From Cyathus striatus (lineage: Eukaryota; Basidiomycota; Agaricomycetes; Agaricales; Nidulariaceae): DNA of 64,000 nt. The stretch spans positions 2,604,001 through 2,668,000 of the forward strand of contig JAOVFP010000002.1 in assembly GCA_025738555.1 (NCBI GenBank). Direction: 5' to 3'. Numbering within the stretch: position 1 is the stretch's first letter; every line of letters starts with the position of its first letter. This document shows, in pieces, positions 21,958 through 34,887 of the stretch. Made by a program: the position numbers and the translations under genes. The notes under the pieces are model-generated. The model saw only the letters and a list, made by a program, of their open reading frames with translations, was not told the origin of the DNA and made no database searches.

Positions 21958-23803
21958 CTACGTGAATATATCATTGTATGGCGGAAACTTGCGAATGCAA
22001 CGTGGCTGGGGCCGGAGCCATGGTCGGGCCTCCGATTTATTTGGGGAAGTAGGTGAGAGATCAGTGAAAAATGGCCATGTAGGCATGTAGCACATTTCCT
22101 GCGGATCCTATTAATATGGTAGAAACCAAGGAGACTCATTGAATGTACCTCAGGCCCACAAGGCTTAGGACAACGAGCCCATACACTCCAATCTAACCAC
22201 TTCATAAGTATGTCAACTTCAACCTTCCACCCGTCGAGAAGCTTTCGTAACTCGTCCCCTGTTCTTGCCACCTCCTTCCACGGAACCAACCCCCATTCAA
22301 TTCCTTCAGCCCACAACTTGACCAGCACACGACATATCTCCTTGTTCACATCCTCCATTGCACTCAACAGCATTTTCTCGGATGGTGTTAAGTTGGGTAA
22401 TTTGAAGAGATAGTCGGTGTGTGTTGTTGTGCATAGCTTGAACACCGGGACAGCCCATGAATGATTTGATGTTGTTCGGGAGGATGTCGATGGTGTATTG
22501 TCTGGAACAGCTGTATGAAGCCTATAAGGTGAAAGCAGTTTTCGCAATTGGTCGAAAGCACGGTCAGCAGCACGCTGGGTATCAGTGATGTTCGTAACCA
22601 TGTATCGCAAGATTTCAAGGCGCTCTGCATAGCGGTTGGTTATAACATGGAACTGTGCCCTCCAATCCACGGAAGTCGTATGTTCCCATTGATCCACAGC
22701 AAGAATTTCGTCTAGTCGATCTCGTAGAGTTTGAACATCCTTGGTACTGATGCTGTCTACGCGATGATACCATCTCTCCTTCCCATGTCGAAGTGGAACT
22801 AAGCTTGGAAACGAATCGATGTCATAAAACGAGATAGCACGGGAGAGGTCCAGTCTGACACGTGTGTCCCCTGGATAGTAATTGTGCCATGTTCCAACCT
22901 CCATCACATCGAATGCCATTCCAAGACGTACATTATTCGGAATAGGTAAATGTGGCCTTTTTGTTGGTCGAGGTAAGGGAGGGTCTTCGAGAGTTTCGCA
23001 TATGCTGACATTCGACGGATCGGGAAGAATGTCGGGAGGAAGTACTAGGTCTGTTGCAAGGTTGAGAAATGAAACCACTTCCACATCCATGGAGAAGTTA
23101 CACAACATGATCTCGCTGTATTGAGTATTGAGTATTGAAGATACGAATTGAAAGACAGCCTCCACTTACAAGCCCATCTGCATTCTTAGGAACCCATGAA
23201 TTCCATACTTCCGACCCCATTCACATAGCTTGCAAATTCGTATATACTCGGCGAATAACATATCAGGTCTATTTTTCCCCCAAAGCAAGATGTCTTGTGC
23301 GTCGATGGGACCACCTTCTAACTTGGCGGCGCTGCTGCCATCGAAATAAAGGATCTTTAAAGGATTATTTACCACCAGAGTAAGCTGCCAACATCCCCGG
23401 TTATTGTCAGCCGTACCAAGTCCAAGGCAAAAATGTCGGGCATGTTCAGCATCAGTAGCGACCCATTCTGGATTGATGGGAATATGATTAGAATAAGTTC
23501 CGTGGTATAGGATGGTTCCTGCAGGGATGGTGGCTGGGACAATTGTATGGCCTTATGCAATGATTTCAGTACGAAGTTCTTCATTAGTAGGAAGAGTTGC
23601 TCACCGTTCCGGTAGCGAGTGTTGGTCCAGTGCTGTAGGAGAGAATTTATGGTGTCGAAGATCAAGTGCGAGGTAGCATTTTCAAACGGCGCCTTATGCA
23701 GATTCCAAATATCCGTGCCACTTTCCAAGGGCAGATATACTTGTGAAGTCATTCCCAAAGGAGTGAAAGATAGCATTAACACTGCAACCCAAAAGATATA
23801 CAT
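21958..23803 (-). CDS. Array gene B: predicted secreted protein of unknown family
   Basis: Exons 23803-23605, 23551-23170, 23115-22149 and 22098-21958 give 562 residues in frame. All domain blocks of gene A are present with few changes: signal peptide, LIFDTINSLLQHWTN, ILYHGT, KILYFDGSSAAKL, NYYPGDTRVRLDLSRA, YAERLEILRYMV and WAEGIEWGLVPW. Compared with A it lacks ten residues just after the signal peptide and seventeen in the last exon; C shares the first loss, so B and C are likely sisters. A TATA-like sequence (minus-strand CATTTATATA, about 24058-24067) lies about 255 nt upstream of the ATG. No lesion was seen. Confidence 0.85.
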
Positions 23804-24660
23804 GATGGTAGAGGGAGATTAGAGAATGCTCGGGGGGGCAGGATTCCCGGGAATGCTCTTCAACCATTACAGTAGCGCCCATAGTGATTCAGACAAAGCA
23901 TGCGGGAACTGCGGAGCGCTATACATGACAATGATAAGATCTGAACTGACGATAAATTGGGAAAGTGGAAAGTTGAGAATCGAAGCGTCGCCAATTGGAG
24001 AAGCGTGTAACGTGATGCTACTTTTAAAAATAGACAGAATAGAGCAGCTTCTTCAAGGTATATAAATGCAATGAGCCAGATTTAGAGCATACTTAGTCGC
24101 TCCTCAAAATAATCCTGGAACCAGGAACTAAACAATTAGCTTATTAGTACTGTTGTGAATGTGAGAAGGCCGAGTTGGGATCTGGAAGCGGGACAGTAGA
24201 TAAGCTCGACTACAGGTCGAAGACCAGCGACCGCGATTCCTGCCCTTATGGTTAATAAGGGTTATGTTGCCATCGTAAGATAGAAGCATGTCCTTCTAAG
24301 AATCTAGTATCCTATCACATGAAGGTGGGGAGGAGGCGATATCGAGGTGATGCATCTGTGATATTGTTAGTGTCGAGAATAGAAGGGGGGTTTGAAGAGC
24401 TGACCGTAGAGAAAGACCGGAATGAAAGCGAGGACCAACGATGGTGACAGACGGAGCAGTAAATTGTTCCGAGGCGACGATGCTTGGTACAAACACAGTA
24501 AGCTTATGTAATCGCTTATGTAATGCGGTGGCTGTGCCTCTGAGGCAGTTAGGTTTGAGTTAGGTGGATGAGGCCGCGGCGGCACATGTCGAAGGGAGAT
24601 GTTAGAAAAATTGGGGTATCGTAAAGAATCCTTGAGGGGTCGATTGCTTTGTGATACTAG
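23804..24660. other. Upstream region of gene B and array junction
   Basis: No gene. It contains the putative TATA box of B (24058-24067, minus strand) and a block of about 24 bp at 24118-24142 that recurs upstream of gene C at 27051-27074. Confidence 0.55.
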
Positions 24661-24805
24661 CAGCCGAGGAGGCTGGATATGTAACAGTAGCCGTATGTTG
24701 TGAGGGAGCAGCTTGAGAAGTCTGGGCATGTTGCACATGTCAGAAGATCCGGCGAGGTATTGCGGTGCCATTAAGGAGCAGGCTTGCAAAGATGCTATAG
24801 ATTAG
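24661..24805 (+). pseudogene. DUF829 3'-end fragment at array junction B/C
   Basis: A second, more diverged copy of the DUF829 tail, with small deletions, ending at a TAG near 24805. It is placed after gene C exactly as the copy at 21692 is placed after gene B. A further short remnant is at about 24615-24640. Confidence 0.8.
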
Positions 24806-24908
24806 TACCTAGCTGTTGACTTGAACATGTGTTGTATTAATGTCATGGTACATTGTATATGTTTCTTTAAATGTTCTCGGACTTCCAAATACTTATATCA
24901 CATGCTGT

Positions 24909-26747
24909 CTACGTGAATATATCATTGTATGGTGAAAACTTGCGCACACAACGTGGCTGGGGCCGGAGCCATGGTCGGGCCTTCTTTGGGGAAGTAGATG
25001 AGAGATCGGTGAAAAATGGCCACGTAGGCATGTAGCACATTTCCTGCGGGTCTTATTAATATAGTAGAAACCAAAGGAGACTCCGTCGAACATACCTCAG
25101 GCCCACAGGGCTCAGGACAACGAGCCCATACACTCCAATCCAACCACTTTATGAGCATGTCTACCTCAAACTTCCACCCATCCAGAAGCTTTCGTAACTC
25201 GTCTCCTGATCTTGCTACGTCCTTCCACGGAACCAACCCCCATTCAATTCCTTCAGCCCACAACTTGACCAGTACACGACATATCTCCTTGTTCACATCC
25301 TCCATTGCACTCAACAGCATCCTCTCGGATAGTGTTAAGTTGGGTAATTTGGCGAGATAGTCGGTGTGAGTAGTTGCACATAGCTTGAACACCGGGACAG
25401 CCCATGAATGATTCGATGTCTTTCGCGAGGATGTAGACGGTGTATTGTCTGGAACAGCTGTATGAAGTCTATAAGGTGAGATTAGTTTTCGCAATTGGTC
25501 GAAAGCACGATCAGCGGCACGCTGGGTATCTGTGATGTTCGTAACTATGTATCTCAAGATCTCAAGGCGCTCTGCATAGCGGTTCGTTATAACATGGAAC
25601 TGTGCCCTCCAATCCACAGAAGTCGCATGCTCCCATTGATCCTCAGTAAGGATCTCATCTAGTCGATTTCGTAGGGTCTGAACATCCTTGGTACTGAGCC
25701 CGTCTGCACGATGATACCATCTCTCTTTCCCATGTCGAAGTGGAACTAAACTTTGAAACGAATCGATGTCATAAAACGAGATAGCACGGGAGAGGTCCAG
25801 TCTGACACGTGTATCCCCAGGATAGTAATTGTGCCATGTTCCGACCTCCACCATGTCGACTGCCATTCCAAGTAAATTCTTCGGAATAGGTAAAGGTGGC
25901 CAGCTTGTTGGCTGAGGTAAGGAAGGGTCTTCGAGAGTTTCGCATTTGCTGACGTTCAACGGGTCGAGAAGAATATCAGGAGGAAGTACTATGTCTGTTG
26001 CGAGGTTGAGAAATGAAACAACTTCCACATCCTTGAAAAAGTCACACAACATGATCTCGCTGAATTGGATTCTCAATATTGAAGCTATGAATTGATAGAC
26101 AACTTCCACTTACAAGCCCACCTGCATTCTCAGGAACCCATGAATTCCATACTTCCGACCCCAGTCACATAGCTTGCGAATTCGTATATACTCAGCGAAT
26201 AACATATCAGGCCTACTTTTCCCCCACAGCAAGATGTCTTGTGTGTCGACGGGACCATCCTCTAACTTGGCGGCGCTGCTGCCGTCGAAATAAAGGATCT
26301 TCAAGGGACTCTTTACCACCAAAGTAAGCTGCCAACATCCCCGGTTATTGTCAGCCGTACCATGTCCAAGGCAGAAATATCGAGCATGTTCAGTATCACT
26401 AGCGACCCACTCTGGATTGATGGGGATACGATTAGAATAAGTTCCGTGGTATAGGATGGTTCCTGCAGGGATGGTGGCTGGGACAATTGTATGGCCTTAT
26501 GCAAGGATCTCAGTGTAAAGTTCTTCATTGGTAGGAAGAGTTGCTCACCGTTCCGGTAGCGAGTGTTGGTCCAGTGCTGTAGGAGAGAATTTATGGTGTC
26601 AAAGATTAAGTGCGAGGTGGCATTTTCAAACGGTGCCTTGTGCAGATTCCAAACATCTGTGCCGCTTTCCAAGGGCAGGTATACTTGTGAAGTCTTTCCG
26701 AAAGGAGTGAAAGACAGCATTAACGCTGTAACCCAAAAGATATACAT
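24909..26747 (-). CDS. Array gene C: predicted secreted protein of unknown family
   Basis: Exons 26747-26549, 26495-26114, 26059-25096 and 25043-24909 give 559 residues in frame. It carries the same signal peptide and blocks as A and B. Exons 1 and 2 have exactly the lengths found in B (199 and 382 nt). The last exon is the shortest of the close group. A strong TATA-like run (TATATATAA on the minus strand, about 26993-27002) lies about 250 nt upstream of the ATG. No lesion was seen, and exon phases are unchanged, so the gene is probably expressed or was until recently. Confidence 0.85.
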
Positions 26748-27453
26748 GATGGTAGAGGGAGATTAGAGAACGCTCGGGGGTCCAGGAATGCTCTTTAAGC
26801 GCTATAGTAGCGCTCATGGTATGCGGGAGCCGCGGAGCGCTATACATGGCAATGATGAGAACTGAATTGATGGGAAATTGGGAAATTGGGAAAGTGGCAA
26901 GTTGAGAATCGATGCGTCGCCAATTGGGAAAGCATGTAACGTGATGCTACTTCTTTTAAAAGTAGACAAAATAGAACAGCTTCCTCAAGCCTTATATATA
27001 AACGCGACGAGCCAGATTCAGAAAATAGTCGCTCCTCACGATAAGCCCGGAACCAGGAACTAAACAATTAGCTTGTAAGCACTGTTGTAGATGTGTGAAG
27101 GCCCGGTTGGACTCTGGGAGCGGGGCTGTAGATAAGCTGGGCTACTGGTAATGTTGTCATTCCAAGATAAAAGCATGTGTATTTTCCCTTAAGAGTCTAA
27201 TACCTATCGCTTGAAGGTAGGGAGGTGATATTGAGGTGATGCATCTGCGATATTGTTAGGTGGATGAGGCCGCGCATGTTGAGTAAGGGAGATGTCTGGG
27301 AAAAGCTGCGCTGCGTTCTAGAAATAACTCCATGAGCATTTGGGGTGCCGTAAAGAATTCTTGAGGTTGATTGCATTGTGATACGCATTAATTATTTTCT
27401 TCAGGCAATATGATATCCTTGGAGATATACCTACCATGCTTAAGCTATAGTGT
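26748..27453. other. Upstream region of gene C and junction to D
   Basis: No gene. It holds the putative TATA box of gene C and an upstream block shared with gene B. A remnant of the DUF829 tail (about 27340-27366) marks the junction to unit D, shorter and more worn than in units B and C. Confidence 0.5.
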
Positions 27454-29384
27454 CTACGTGAACATGTCATTGTACGGTGGGAACTTGCGGACGCAACGTG
27501 GTTGGGGTTTGTGCCATGGTGGGGACTTTGACGTATCTGGGGTATCTGGAGATGACTGTTCCGAGAGTATGTGAACTCGTCCTGACAATGGGCGTAGAGG
27601 AAAGGGCGTACGGCCCTTCAGACTAAGGAAGTACGGCCATGTTGGCATAAAGCACATTTTCTAGGTACAGATCATCAGTTAAGAGCTAGAAGGAATCGGC
27701 AGGGACGTACCTCAGGCCCACAAGGTTCGGGGCACTTAATCCATATACTCCAATCCAACCACTTCATGAGCCCATCTACCCCATCCTTCCAACCATCTAG
27801 AAGCTCACGCAGCTCATTTTCAGAAGTCGCCATCTCTTCCCACGGAACTAACCCTCGTTCTACTCCTTCAGCCCATAACTTGACCACCACCCTACATATC
27901 TCCTTATTCACATCCTCCATAGCATGTAATAGCATTGTCTCAGACGGTGTTAAGTTGGGAAGTTTTGAAAGGTATGAAGTGTGAGTTGTTGTGCATAACT
28001 TGAACACGGGTATAGCCCATGAATGATTCGAGGTTTCCACGAGCGTGTTACTGCTAGGAATAGCTGTATGAAGCCTGTAGGGTGAAAGAAGTTTCCGGAG
28101 ATGTTCGAAAGCACGGTTGGCAGCACGCTGGGTATTGGTAATGTTTGTCACCATGTACCGGAGTGTCTCAAGGCGCTCGGCGTAGCGATTAGTTATGACA
28201 TGGAACTGTGCCCTCCAGTCCACAGCGGGTGCACCACCCCATTGATCATCCGCAAGGACTTCGTCTAGCTGTTTTCGTAGAGTTTGAAGATCCTCGACAC
28301 TGAGTCCATCTGCACGATGGTACCATCTCTCTTTCCCAAGTCGACGTGCGACTAGACTTGGAAAGGTGTGAATATCGTAGAACGAGATAGCGCGAGAGAG
28401 GTCTGGCATGATACGCGTGTCCCCAGGATAGTAATTATGCCATGTCCCAACTTCCATTGTATCGGCTCCCATTCCAACAAGTATGTTTTTCGGAATAGGC
28501 GCACGCGGTAAGATTGTTGATAGAGGAATAGAAGGGTCATCTATAAGTTCACAGATGCTAACGTCCGGGGGGTCAGGAAACTCGTCGGGAGGAAATGCAA
28601 CTTCAGTCGCGAGATTGAGAAATGAGACCACTTCGACGTCCCTGGTAAAGTTACACAACATAATTTCACTGCATGAAACAATTCAGTATGAAAGGTGTAA
28701 ACGAGTAGAAGTGTCACTCACAAATCCATCTGCATCCTCATAAACCCATGAATACCGTACTTCCTACCCCAATCACACAGCCCGCAAATCCTGATTTCCT
28801 CGCGAAGAACCATATTAGGTCTACTTCGTCCCCATAATAGGATGTCTTGTGTATCAAGGGGTCCATCATTTAATTTGGCTGCGCTACTTCCATCGAAATA
28901 AAGTATCCTCAAGGGGCTCGTCACCGCCAGAGTAAGTTGCCAACATCCTTGGTTATTGCCATACGTACCAAGTCCGTGACAGAAATACCGAGCATGTTCA
29001 GCATCCGTAGCGACCCACTCTGGATTGATAGGGAATTTGGTTGTATACGTTCCATGATATAAGATGGTTCCGGTAGGAATGGTAGCTGGAATGATCGTGT
29101 GACCTTACAGGACTATTTAAGCTGGAAGTTCTTGATCATAAGAAGACATACTCACCATTTCGACAACGGGTATTGGTCCAATGCTGAAGAAGAGAGTTCA
29201 TGGTATCAAAGATCAAATGCGAGGTTGTGTTCTGAGGAGGTCCCTCATACAGGTTCCATTGATCATCGTTATCGCTCGAGGGCAGAAATTCGTTATGGTG
29301 AACTTCATGTTTGAATGAAGCTTGAGAAGCCTTTCCCAACGGGAAGGTGGAGAGCACTAAGGCTGCGAGCCAAAAGATATACAT
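27454..29384 (-). CDS. Array gene D: predicted secreted protein of unknown family
   Basis: Exons 29384-29156, 29103-28722, 28668-27711 and 27660-27454 give 591 residues in frame. The signal peptide MYIFWLAALVLSTFPLGKAS and all blocks of the family are present. It keeps the ten residues after the signal peptide that B and C have lost, and its long last exon resembles A in length but not in sequence. It is clearly more diverged from A-C than they are from one another. A TATA-like TATAAATA (minus strand, about 29514-29521) lies about 130 nt upstream of the ATG. Confidence 0.85.
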
Positions 29385-30140
29385 GGTGACGGAGAAGTGA
29401 CCCGAGGAAGCTTCAAGGCACTCGAAGATTTAACAATGTTCTTCAAGCATTGCAAGAGTACAGGGTGCCTTTGGAAGAGTAAAGTACGCGACTATCACTG
29501 ATTCGAATCGAAGTATTTATAGCCAGCTCTGACACTCAGACATACAGATTCATGTCACGGTAGCATGCGGACGCCGGAATATGGCCCTATCATTTGTCAA
29601 ATTTTGTCAAGCGATTCGGACCGTGTCAGTTGATCGGAGTCAATGCATAAATGATATGTTGGCAACACCCATAATTGAGGTGATATGATGCCATTTCTTG
29701 GCCACTCTAGTACAAGAGACTGCTCTTGAATTATGCTTGGACCCCTCGTGGGGGGTTTTATACTTGGATAAGGTTGCGTACATAGGTAGAAAACCAGGAA
29801 CCAGCGTCTAAGCAATTACATACTAGCCCCTGAGGCTGTCTCTTAAAATGGCGGCAGGAAGTGGATATGAACTTCATCTAAAGTCAAGGACGGCTTATCT
29901 TCTCCGTCGGCGACCTGAGTTACGTTGTTTTTATGCATTGTATGTACAATGTGGATAGCCGCATGACAACTTAAGCTTGCAGATCATGAGAGGCTATATC
30001 TCCAAGGGTATAGGAATATAAACATCACAGCTGAATCGGACAGTTAACTGTGTGAACATATAAATTGAATGAAAAATCATACATTTCTGTCCTTGATCTT
30101 CATGAAGTCTGTGAGACAGAAAACATATGTTTAACTAACT
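29385..30140. other. Intergenic region between D and E
   Basis: No gene is seen. The part next to D should contain its promoter. Confidence 0.45.
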
Positions 30141-32020
30141 CTACCACATCTTTAGTCCACTATAGGGCGGCAAGCGACTGATACATCTCGGCTGATGTTT
30201 ATTCCACGCATGTTCATTCATAGGCTCCTCATCCCTGGGTCCTAAGAAAGGCCAAGTGGGAAAGTAGCACATCTCCTGAACGGGGAAAGAACTCATGGTC
30301 AGGAACGTAATCAGAGAATGAATCAAGCCACAAACCTCGAGGCTACATGCAGGATTGCATTTAACCCAAACACTCCAATCCAGCCACTTCATCAAGGCCC
30401 CTACATCCTCCTTCCACTTCTGTACTACGTAGTCGGGAACTGCTAAGCTTTCAGAAGCGTCTTCTGGGATACTTATACGTGGAGGATCAAGTCCCAAGCC
30501 ATGGTTCATACCTTCGGCCCACATCTGGACAACTGCGCGGCATATCTCAGCGTTAACCATCTGGATGGAGCGCAGGAGAAGCTTTTCGGAGTGCGTCAAT
30601 GTAGCAAGGGACGAAACATACGATGTGTGCGCTGTAGCGCAACGTTCGACAACCGGTGCTGCCCAAAGATGATTTCGACTATCGTGGCCATCAAGAGGCT
30701 TCAGGTGCTGGAGACGATATGGCGCAACCATCGTACGAAGCTGACTGTGGACATACTTCGCCACTTGCGTAGAGTTGGCTCCGCTATCCAGAAGATGGTG
30801 AATGTGTTCTAATCTTCCAGCGTATCGATCGACAATAACGTTGAAAAGCGCACGCCAATCCACACCGCTTTCCATCTCCTTGTTGGTCAACAACTCAACC
30901 AGCTCACTACGGAAGCGCTGTGTTTCTTTACTCTCAATTCCTGCGATTCTGTGTCTCCATCGTTCTTTGCCACGCCGAAGGGAAGACAAAGCTGGGAAAA
31001 GAAACGGGTCATAAAATGTTAGCGCGCGAGTAAGGTCCAGTTGTATGCGGGTATCCCCTGGGTAATTGCTATGCCATGTCCCAGCTTCGATAGTGCTGAA
31101 CTCAGTTCGCCCTGAGCGCATGTTGACGGTATACCCATCTGAGTCACTGTCCTGTATTGGATCCGGAGCTTCCGCCTGTTGATAATCTGGTTCCGGATCC
31201 GCGAGTGGTAAGGCTTCGCAGGGGTTCAAAGGTAGAGGCTCTGTTGGAGCAGGAAACCCCGACGCAACAAGGTTGTCAAATGACACTATCTCGAGTCCTG
31301 CCGTGAAGTCGCATAACATAACCTCACTAACATCGTCTGATATCAGAAATAGTGAGTGCAAGTAAAAGTGACCATACATACAAGTCCATTTCCATACGCA
31401 CGAATCCATCCAACCCCAGCGGCTTCCCCCATGCACATAGCTCGCAGATTCTTTGAGTTTCTAAGTTAACTGTGTTTTTCACTGGTCCGCCCCATAAAAG
31501 GACATCTTGTGCATCCAAAGAGCCGCTTCGCATTTTTGCACCACTGCTTCCATCGAAGTAAAGGAGCTTCAATGGCCGAGTTGTCGTTAAGGTTAGTTGC
31601 CAACAACCATCGTCGATATCACCACCACAGAACATGAATGCGTGTTCCGGGTCCACGGCTACCCATTCTGGCCCAGGTGGAACGACACGCCAGTAGGATC
31701 CATGATATAAAAGGGTTCCTGCAGGTATGGTGGCTGGTACAATCGTGTGTCCTATGCATCAAGCATGAGCAAGAGGATATGATTAAGACTTTGGAAATGT
31801 TACCATTTCGATATCGCCTGTTAGGCCAGTGCTGCAACAAGTTGTTGAAAGTATCGAATATGAGGTTACCGGGAAAGTCTTCGACAGGTGCAGTCTCTAT
31901 GCTCGAGTTAAACCAGAGCTGGATTTCGCTCTTTGCTGGGTAGTAGGCCACAAAAGCTCTATGTACAAGAGCTCCAAGTAATATCGAGAAAATGATCGAT
32001 CCACTCCAAAATGTTGGCAT
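30141..32020 (-). CDS. Array gene E: diverged secreted paralogue
   Basis: Exons 32020-31804, 31751-31382, 31326-30336 and 30275-30141 give 570 residues in frame. Family blocks persist in changed form: LIFDTFNNLLQHWPN, LLYHGSYW, KLLYFDGSSGAKM, GFVRMEMD, MLCDFTAGLEIV, GTWHSNYPGDTRIQLDLTRA and MCYFPTWPFLG. The stretch between MLCDF and GTWHSNYPG is acidic and proline-rich and differs from A-D. Intron 1 uses a weaker donor (GTAACA). Intron 3 is 60 nt long, a multiple of three, and contains no stop, so a form that keeps it would add 20 residues. Its order in the array and divergence suggest it is older than A-D. Confidence 0.83.
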
Positions 32021-33761
32021 AGCGGAGTGACAAGATATGTCGGGAATGACAGGTTTGCATCAATGCATAGACCTCATAGACCCTCCAGCCCTCTGTATTA
32101 TAGTACTATTGGTCTTATCTTGTTGTATTCAGGAGCTGGGTACATGGTCGAGACATTCAGGAACGCGAAAGTGTCATCCTGAATTCTGGTTGAGGTTTGA
32201 ATAGAACGCATAATTGTCGGGAGCGAGATACGGTCATATGAGTGCGGTGAGCTCGTGTAGAGGTGATTGCCTCAGATATTTGAATGGTTTAGCAAGAGGC
32301 TGACAGCTCGCAGCCGGAATACACCTGTTCTGTGAGTGCCCTACACTCAGCATGGCGTGGTAAGAGCCAAATGTACAAAAGATAAAGCCACCTCACATAC
32401 CCAGGTATGACCGCTCTACCCAAGCTCTATCAGCTCTATATCACCACCAATTCCTATCGTAGTTTAGAGAAGGTTCATGGACAAGATGAATAGAGACCTC
32501 GTGCAACATTGATGAATGGGTCCGGACAGTATTGAGAACGTGGAGGTGGTGGCCAGTGAGACATTTCTGGAAGAGAGCGAAAGAACACGAAAAGATTTCG
32601 GAGGAAGTTTGAATTCTGAAAGGTCTATGACCTCGTGACCACTACGATGCCAGCTTTACCTGTCTTTGACGTGGTGGCTCTTGACAAACACTAATCATCA
32701 ACGTATAACCGGAGTCGACTCTCGAGTCTCATTGCCACCATCTTCAAGCCATCGTCATCAATTATTCGCCTGACATGCTTTATATTTACTATGTATATTT
32801 ACATCAGTTATAATCATTGGAACTGGGAGCTCAAGTTGTTGTCGCGCTAGTGCCTGGTTGCCGCCTTTCTTTCGCCGGTTAATTTTTAAAACGCTGAAAC
32901 TGTTAGGTGGTACTACCAAAATGCTACTATGCATGCGATCCTAACTTCCCGGGATGATTGGTGATATCTATTCTGTCACTCTCATCATAAGAGTTGGACC
33001 TCACCCAAAGATACCACTATGAATTCTGTTAACCAAGATTTCAACGTGTCAACTCTTCGTGCATTTATGCATGTTCAGGTCAAGTTCAGGTAAGTACCGA
33101 TTCGGCACAGTTGACTGCACTGTAATTGGTGCCATAACTCACGGGCACGCAGTGAAGTACAATGATTTCGGATTTCGGACCGGGAGTGCATCACTGATGT
33201 GGATGTAGGTTTCAGCACATCATTGCTCCATAAGCTATACACATATGTTTTTCTTAGTTGCCGTCAACCGCCTTGAAAATGTTGTATTCGCAAAATACGT
33301 ACCGACTCTTTAACCTTCGGTCTAGAAACCGCGCGTATATGAATACTCAGCATGCAGTACTGAATTCGGAAGGACTGGCATGTTAACGTTTAAACGCAAG
33401 TTCAGGTTAATTGCACTAGTGCATCATAACAAATATATGATCCCGCTTGGAGCTTGGAACAAAGAACCAGTGCTCCCCAGATTTAGAATGATAGATTAAA
33501 CATAGCAGAGGCAGTCCTATCCCGAGGGTCGAAGCAGAGCCCTAGTTATTGTATAAAATAGCCAAGACATAGCTGTGGAGTCCTCAGAGCTGGACTCTAA
33601 CCCTCTTTCTCTCTACCCTCTTCCTTGTATGCAAAGCAGGTCTTTGCACGCGTGTTGACTTCACATCGATAACTTAAGTTTTGTATTAGGTTCAATTATG
33701 TTGGTGCTCAAGTTATTTTTTGGAAATTGCACTCTAACTAATATGTTGTCGCCTAGAATCA
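32021..33761. other. Long intergenic region between divergent genes
   Basis: About 1.7 kb without any supportable gene. It separates gene E (minus) from the basic secreted protein gene (plus), so it should contain both promoters. No repeats or RNA genes were recognised. Confidence 0.45.
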
Positions 33762-34887
33762 ATGAAGGTCTCTTTGCTTACTTTCACCCTTCTTGGGTCG
33801 TTGCTACGTGCCTCTGGTATTCCGGTTCCTGTTGACGGCAACAATCCTGCAGCTCCAGTAGGGCCTCCCAAGGCTTGGGGCGGAACACTCCCAGAGTCAA
33901 TAAAGGCCCCCTTGACCCCTGCTCAACGTGCTGCATTAGAGAAAACACCTGAATATGAACACAAGGATAATGCTGGGAATGATGTTGCACCAGGCGATGT
34001 TAAGTTGCATAGGACCAATAGTGATCCAAATATAGTGCGCCAAATACTTGATATCCTATTTTGTGGATGTAATTAACAGCTTGTATCTTCGCTATAGGTC
34101 GGTCACCCGGCAGTCGTAACTAAGGCAGATTCTAAAGTTCAGAATGTCGAAATAGCACGCATGTCCAGCCATCCCCCGGGTAAATGGGATCAAAGTAGAC
34201 TTGTTTCCGCCAAAGCTTATAACGTTCCTGGCGTCGATCCAGACGCCACCCAAATATACACGGTGCCTAAGAAAGTTCCGGCCAACGAGCTTGAGGAATG
34301 GATACACAACGGTCAGAGTGATCATAAAATGAAGGCTCATGATTTGGCGAGGCTCAAGCCATTGTGCAGAAGAGCCAATGGAGAACCGTAAGTAACTTGA
34401 ATATCTTAAATATTGGTTCAGAATGACATTCTAACCACGAACTCCAAGATGTGAACCTAACCCCGGCCAAAATAATGGAGGTATTAAGGTCGCACCGTCG
34501 AAGCCTAGAAAACCCGCTACCAATGCTGCTGGAGAACTACTCTTGAAGAATGGCGTTGCCAAACCCGCACGAAAAGTTGGAGGTGCTCGCGTGAAGGCAT
34601 CCACGCACAAGGGTTCATCTGCAAAGTCCCAGACGAAAGCTTCAAGTTTCGGGAATGTCGTCTCCAAATATCCTGTTAAACAGCCGAGGCTAGCGGCGAA
34701 CCGGGCACCCACTACTAAAGCTCCTGTTAAAGCTCCGAACACGAAGGCGCCTAAGCAAGTCAAATTCCCTGTTGCGGTCCGAAAGCCTGCGGCAAAGGTT
34801 CAGAAGAAATCTCCATCAACCAAGCAAGCTCTTAAAGCACCTGCTCAAGCAGTAAAGTCTGCAGTCAGAAAGACAGGAGGTAAATAA
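33762..34887 (+). CDS. Predicted secreted, strongly basic protein, unknown family
   Basis: Three exons, 33762-34034, 34098-34387 and 34449-34887, give 333 residues in frame; introns are about 60 nt with GT-AG ends. A signal peptide is likely (MKVSLLTFTLLGSLLRASG). The middle part has a few cysteines and the block GKWDQSRLVSAKAYNVPGVD. The C-terminal 110 residues are rich in lysine, alanine and proline, with repeated KAPxK-type motifs as in linker histones or cell-wall-binding tails. I do not recognise the family. It is the only plus-strand gene within the A-F array and shows no similarity to its neighbours. A role at the cell surface or with polyanions is inference from charge only. Confidence 0.72.
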
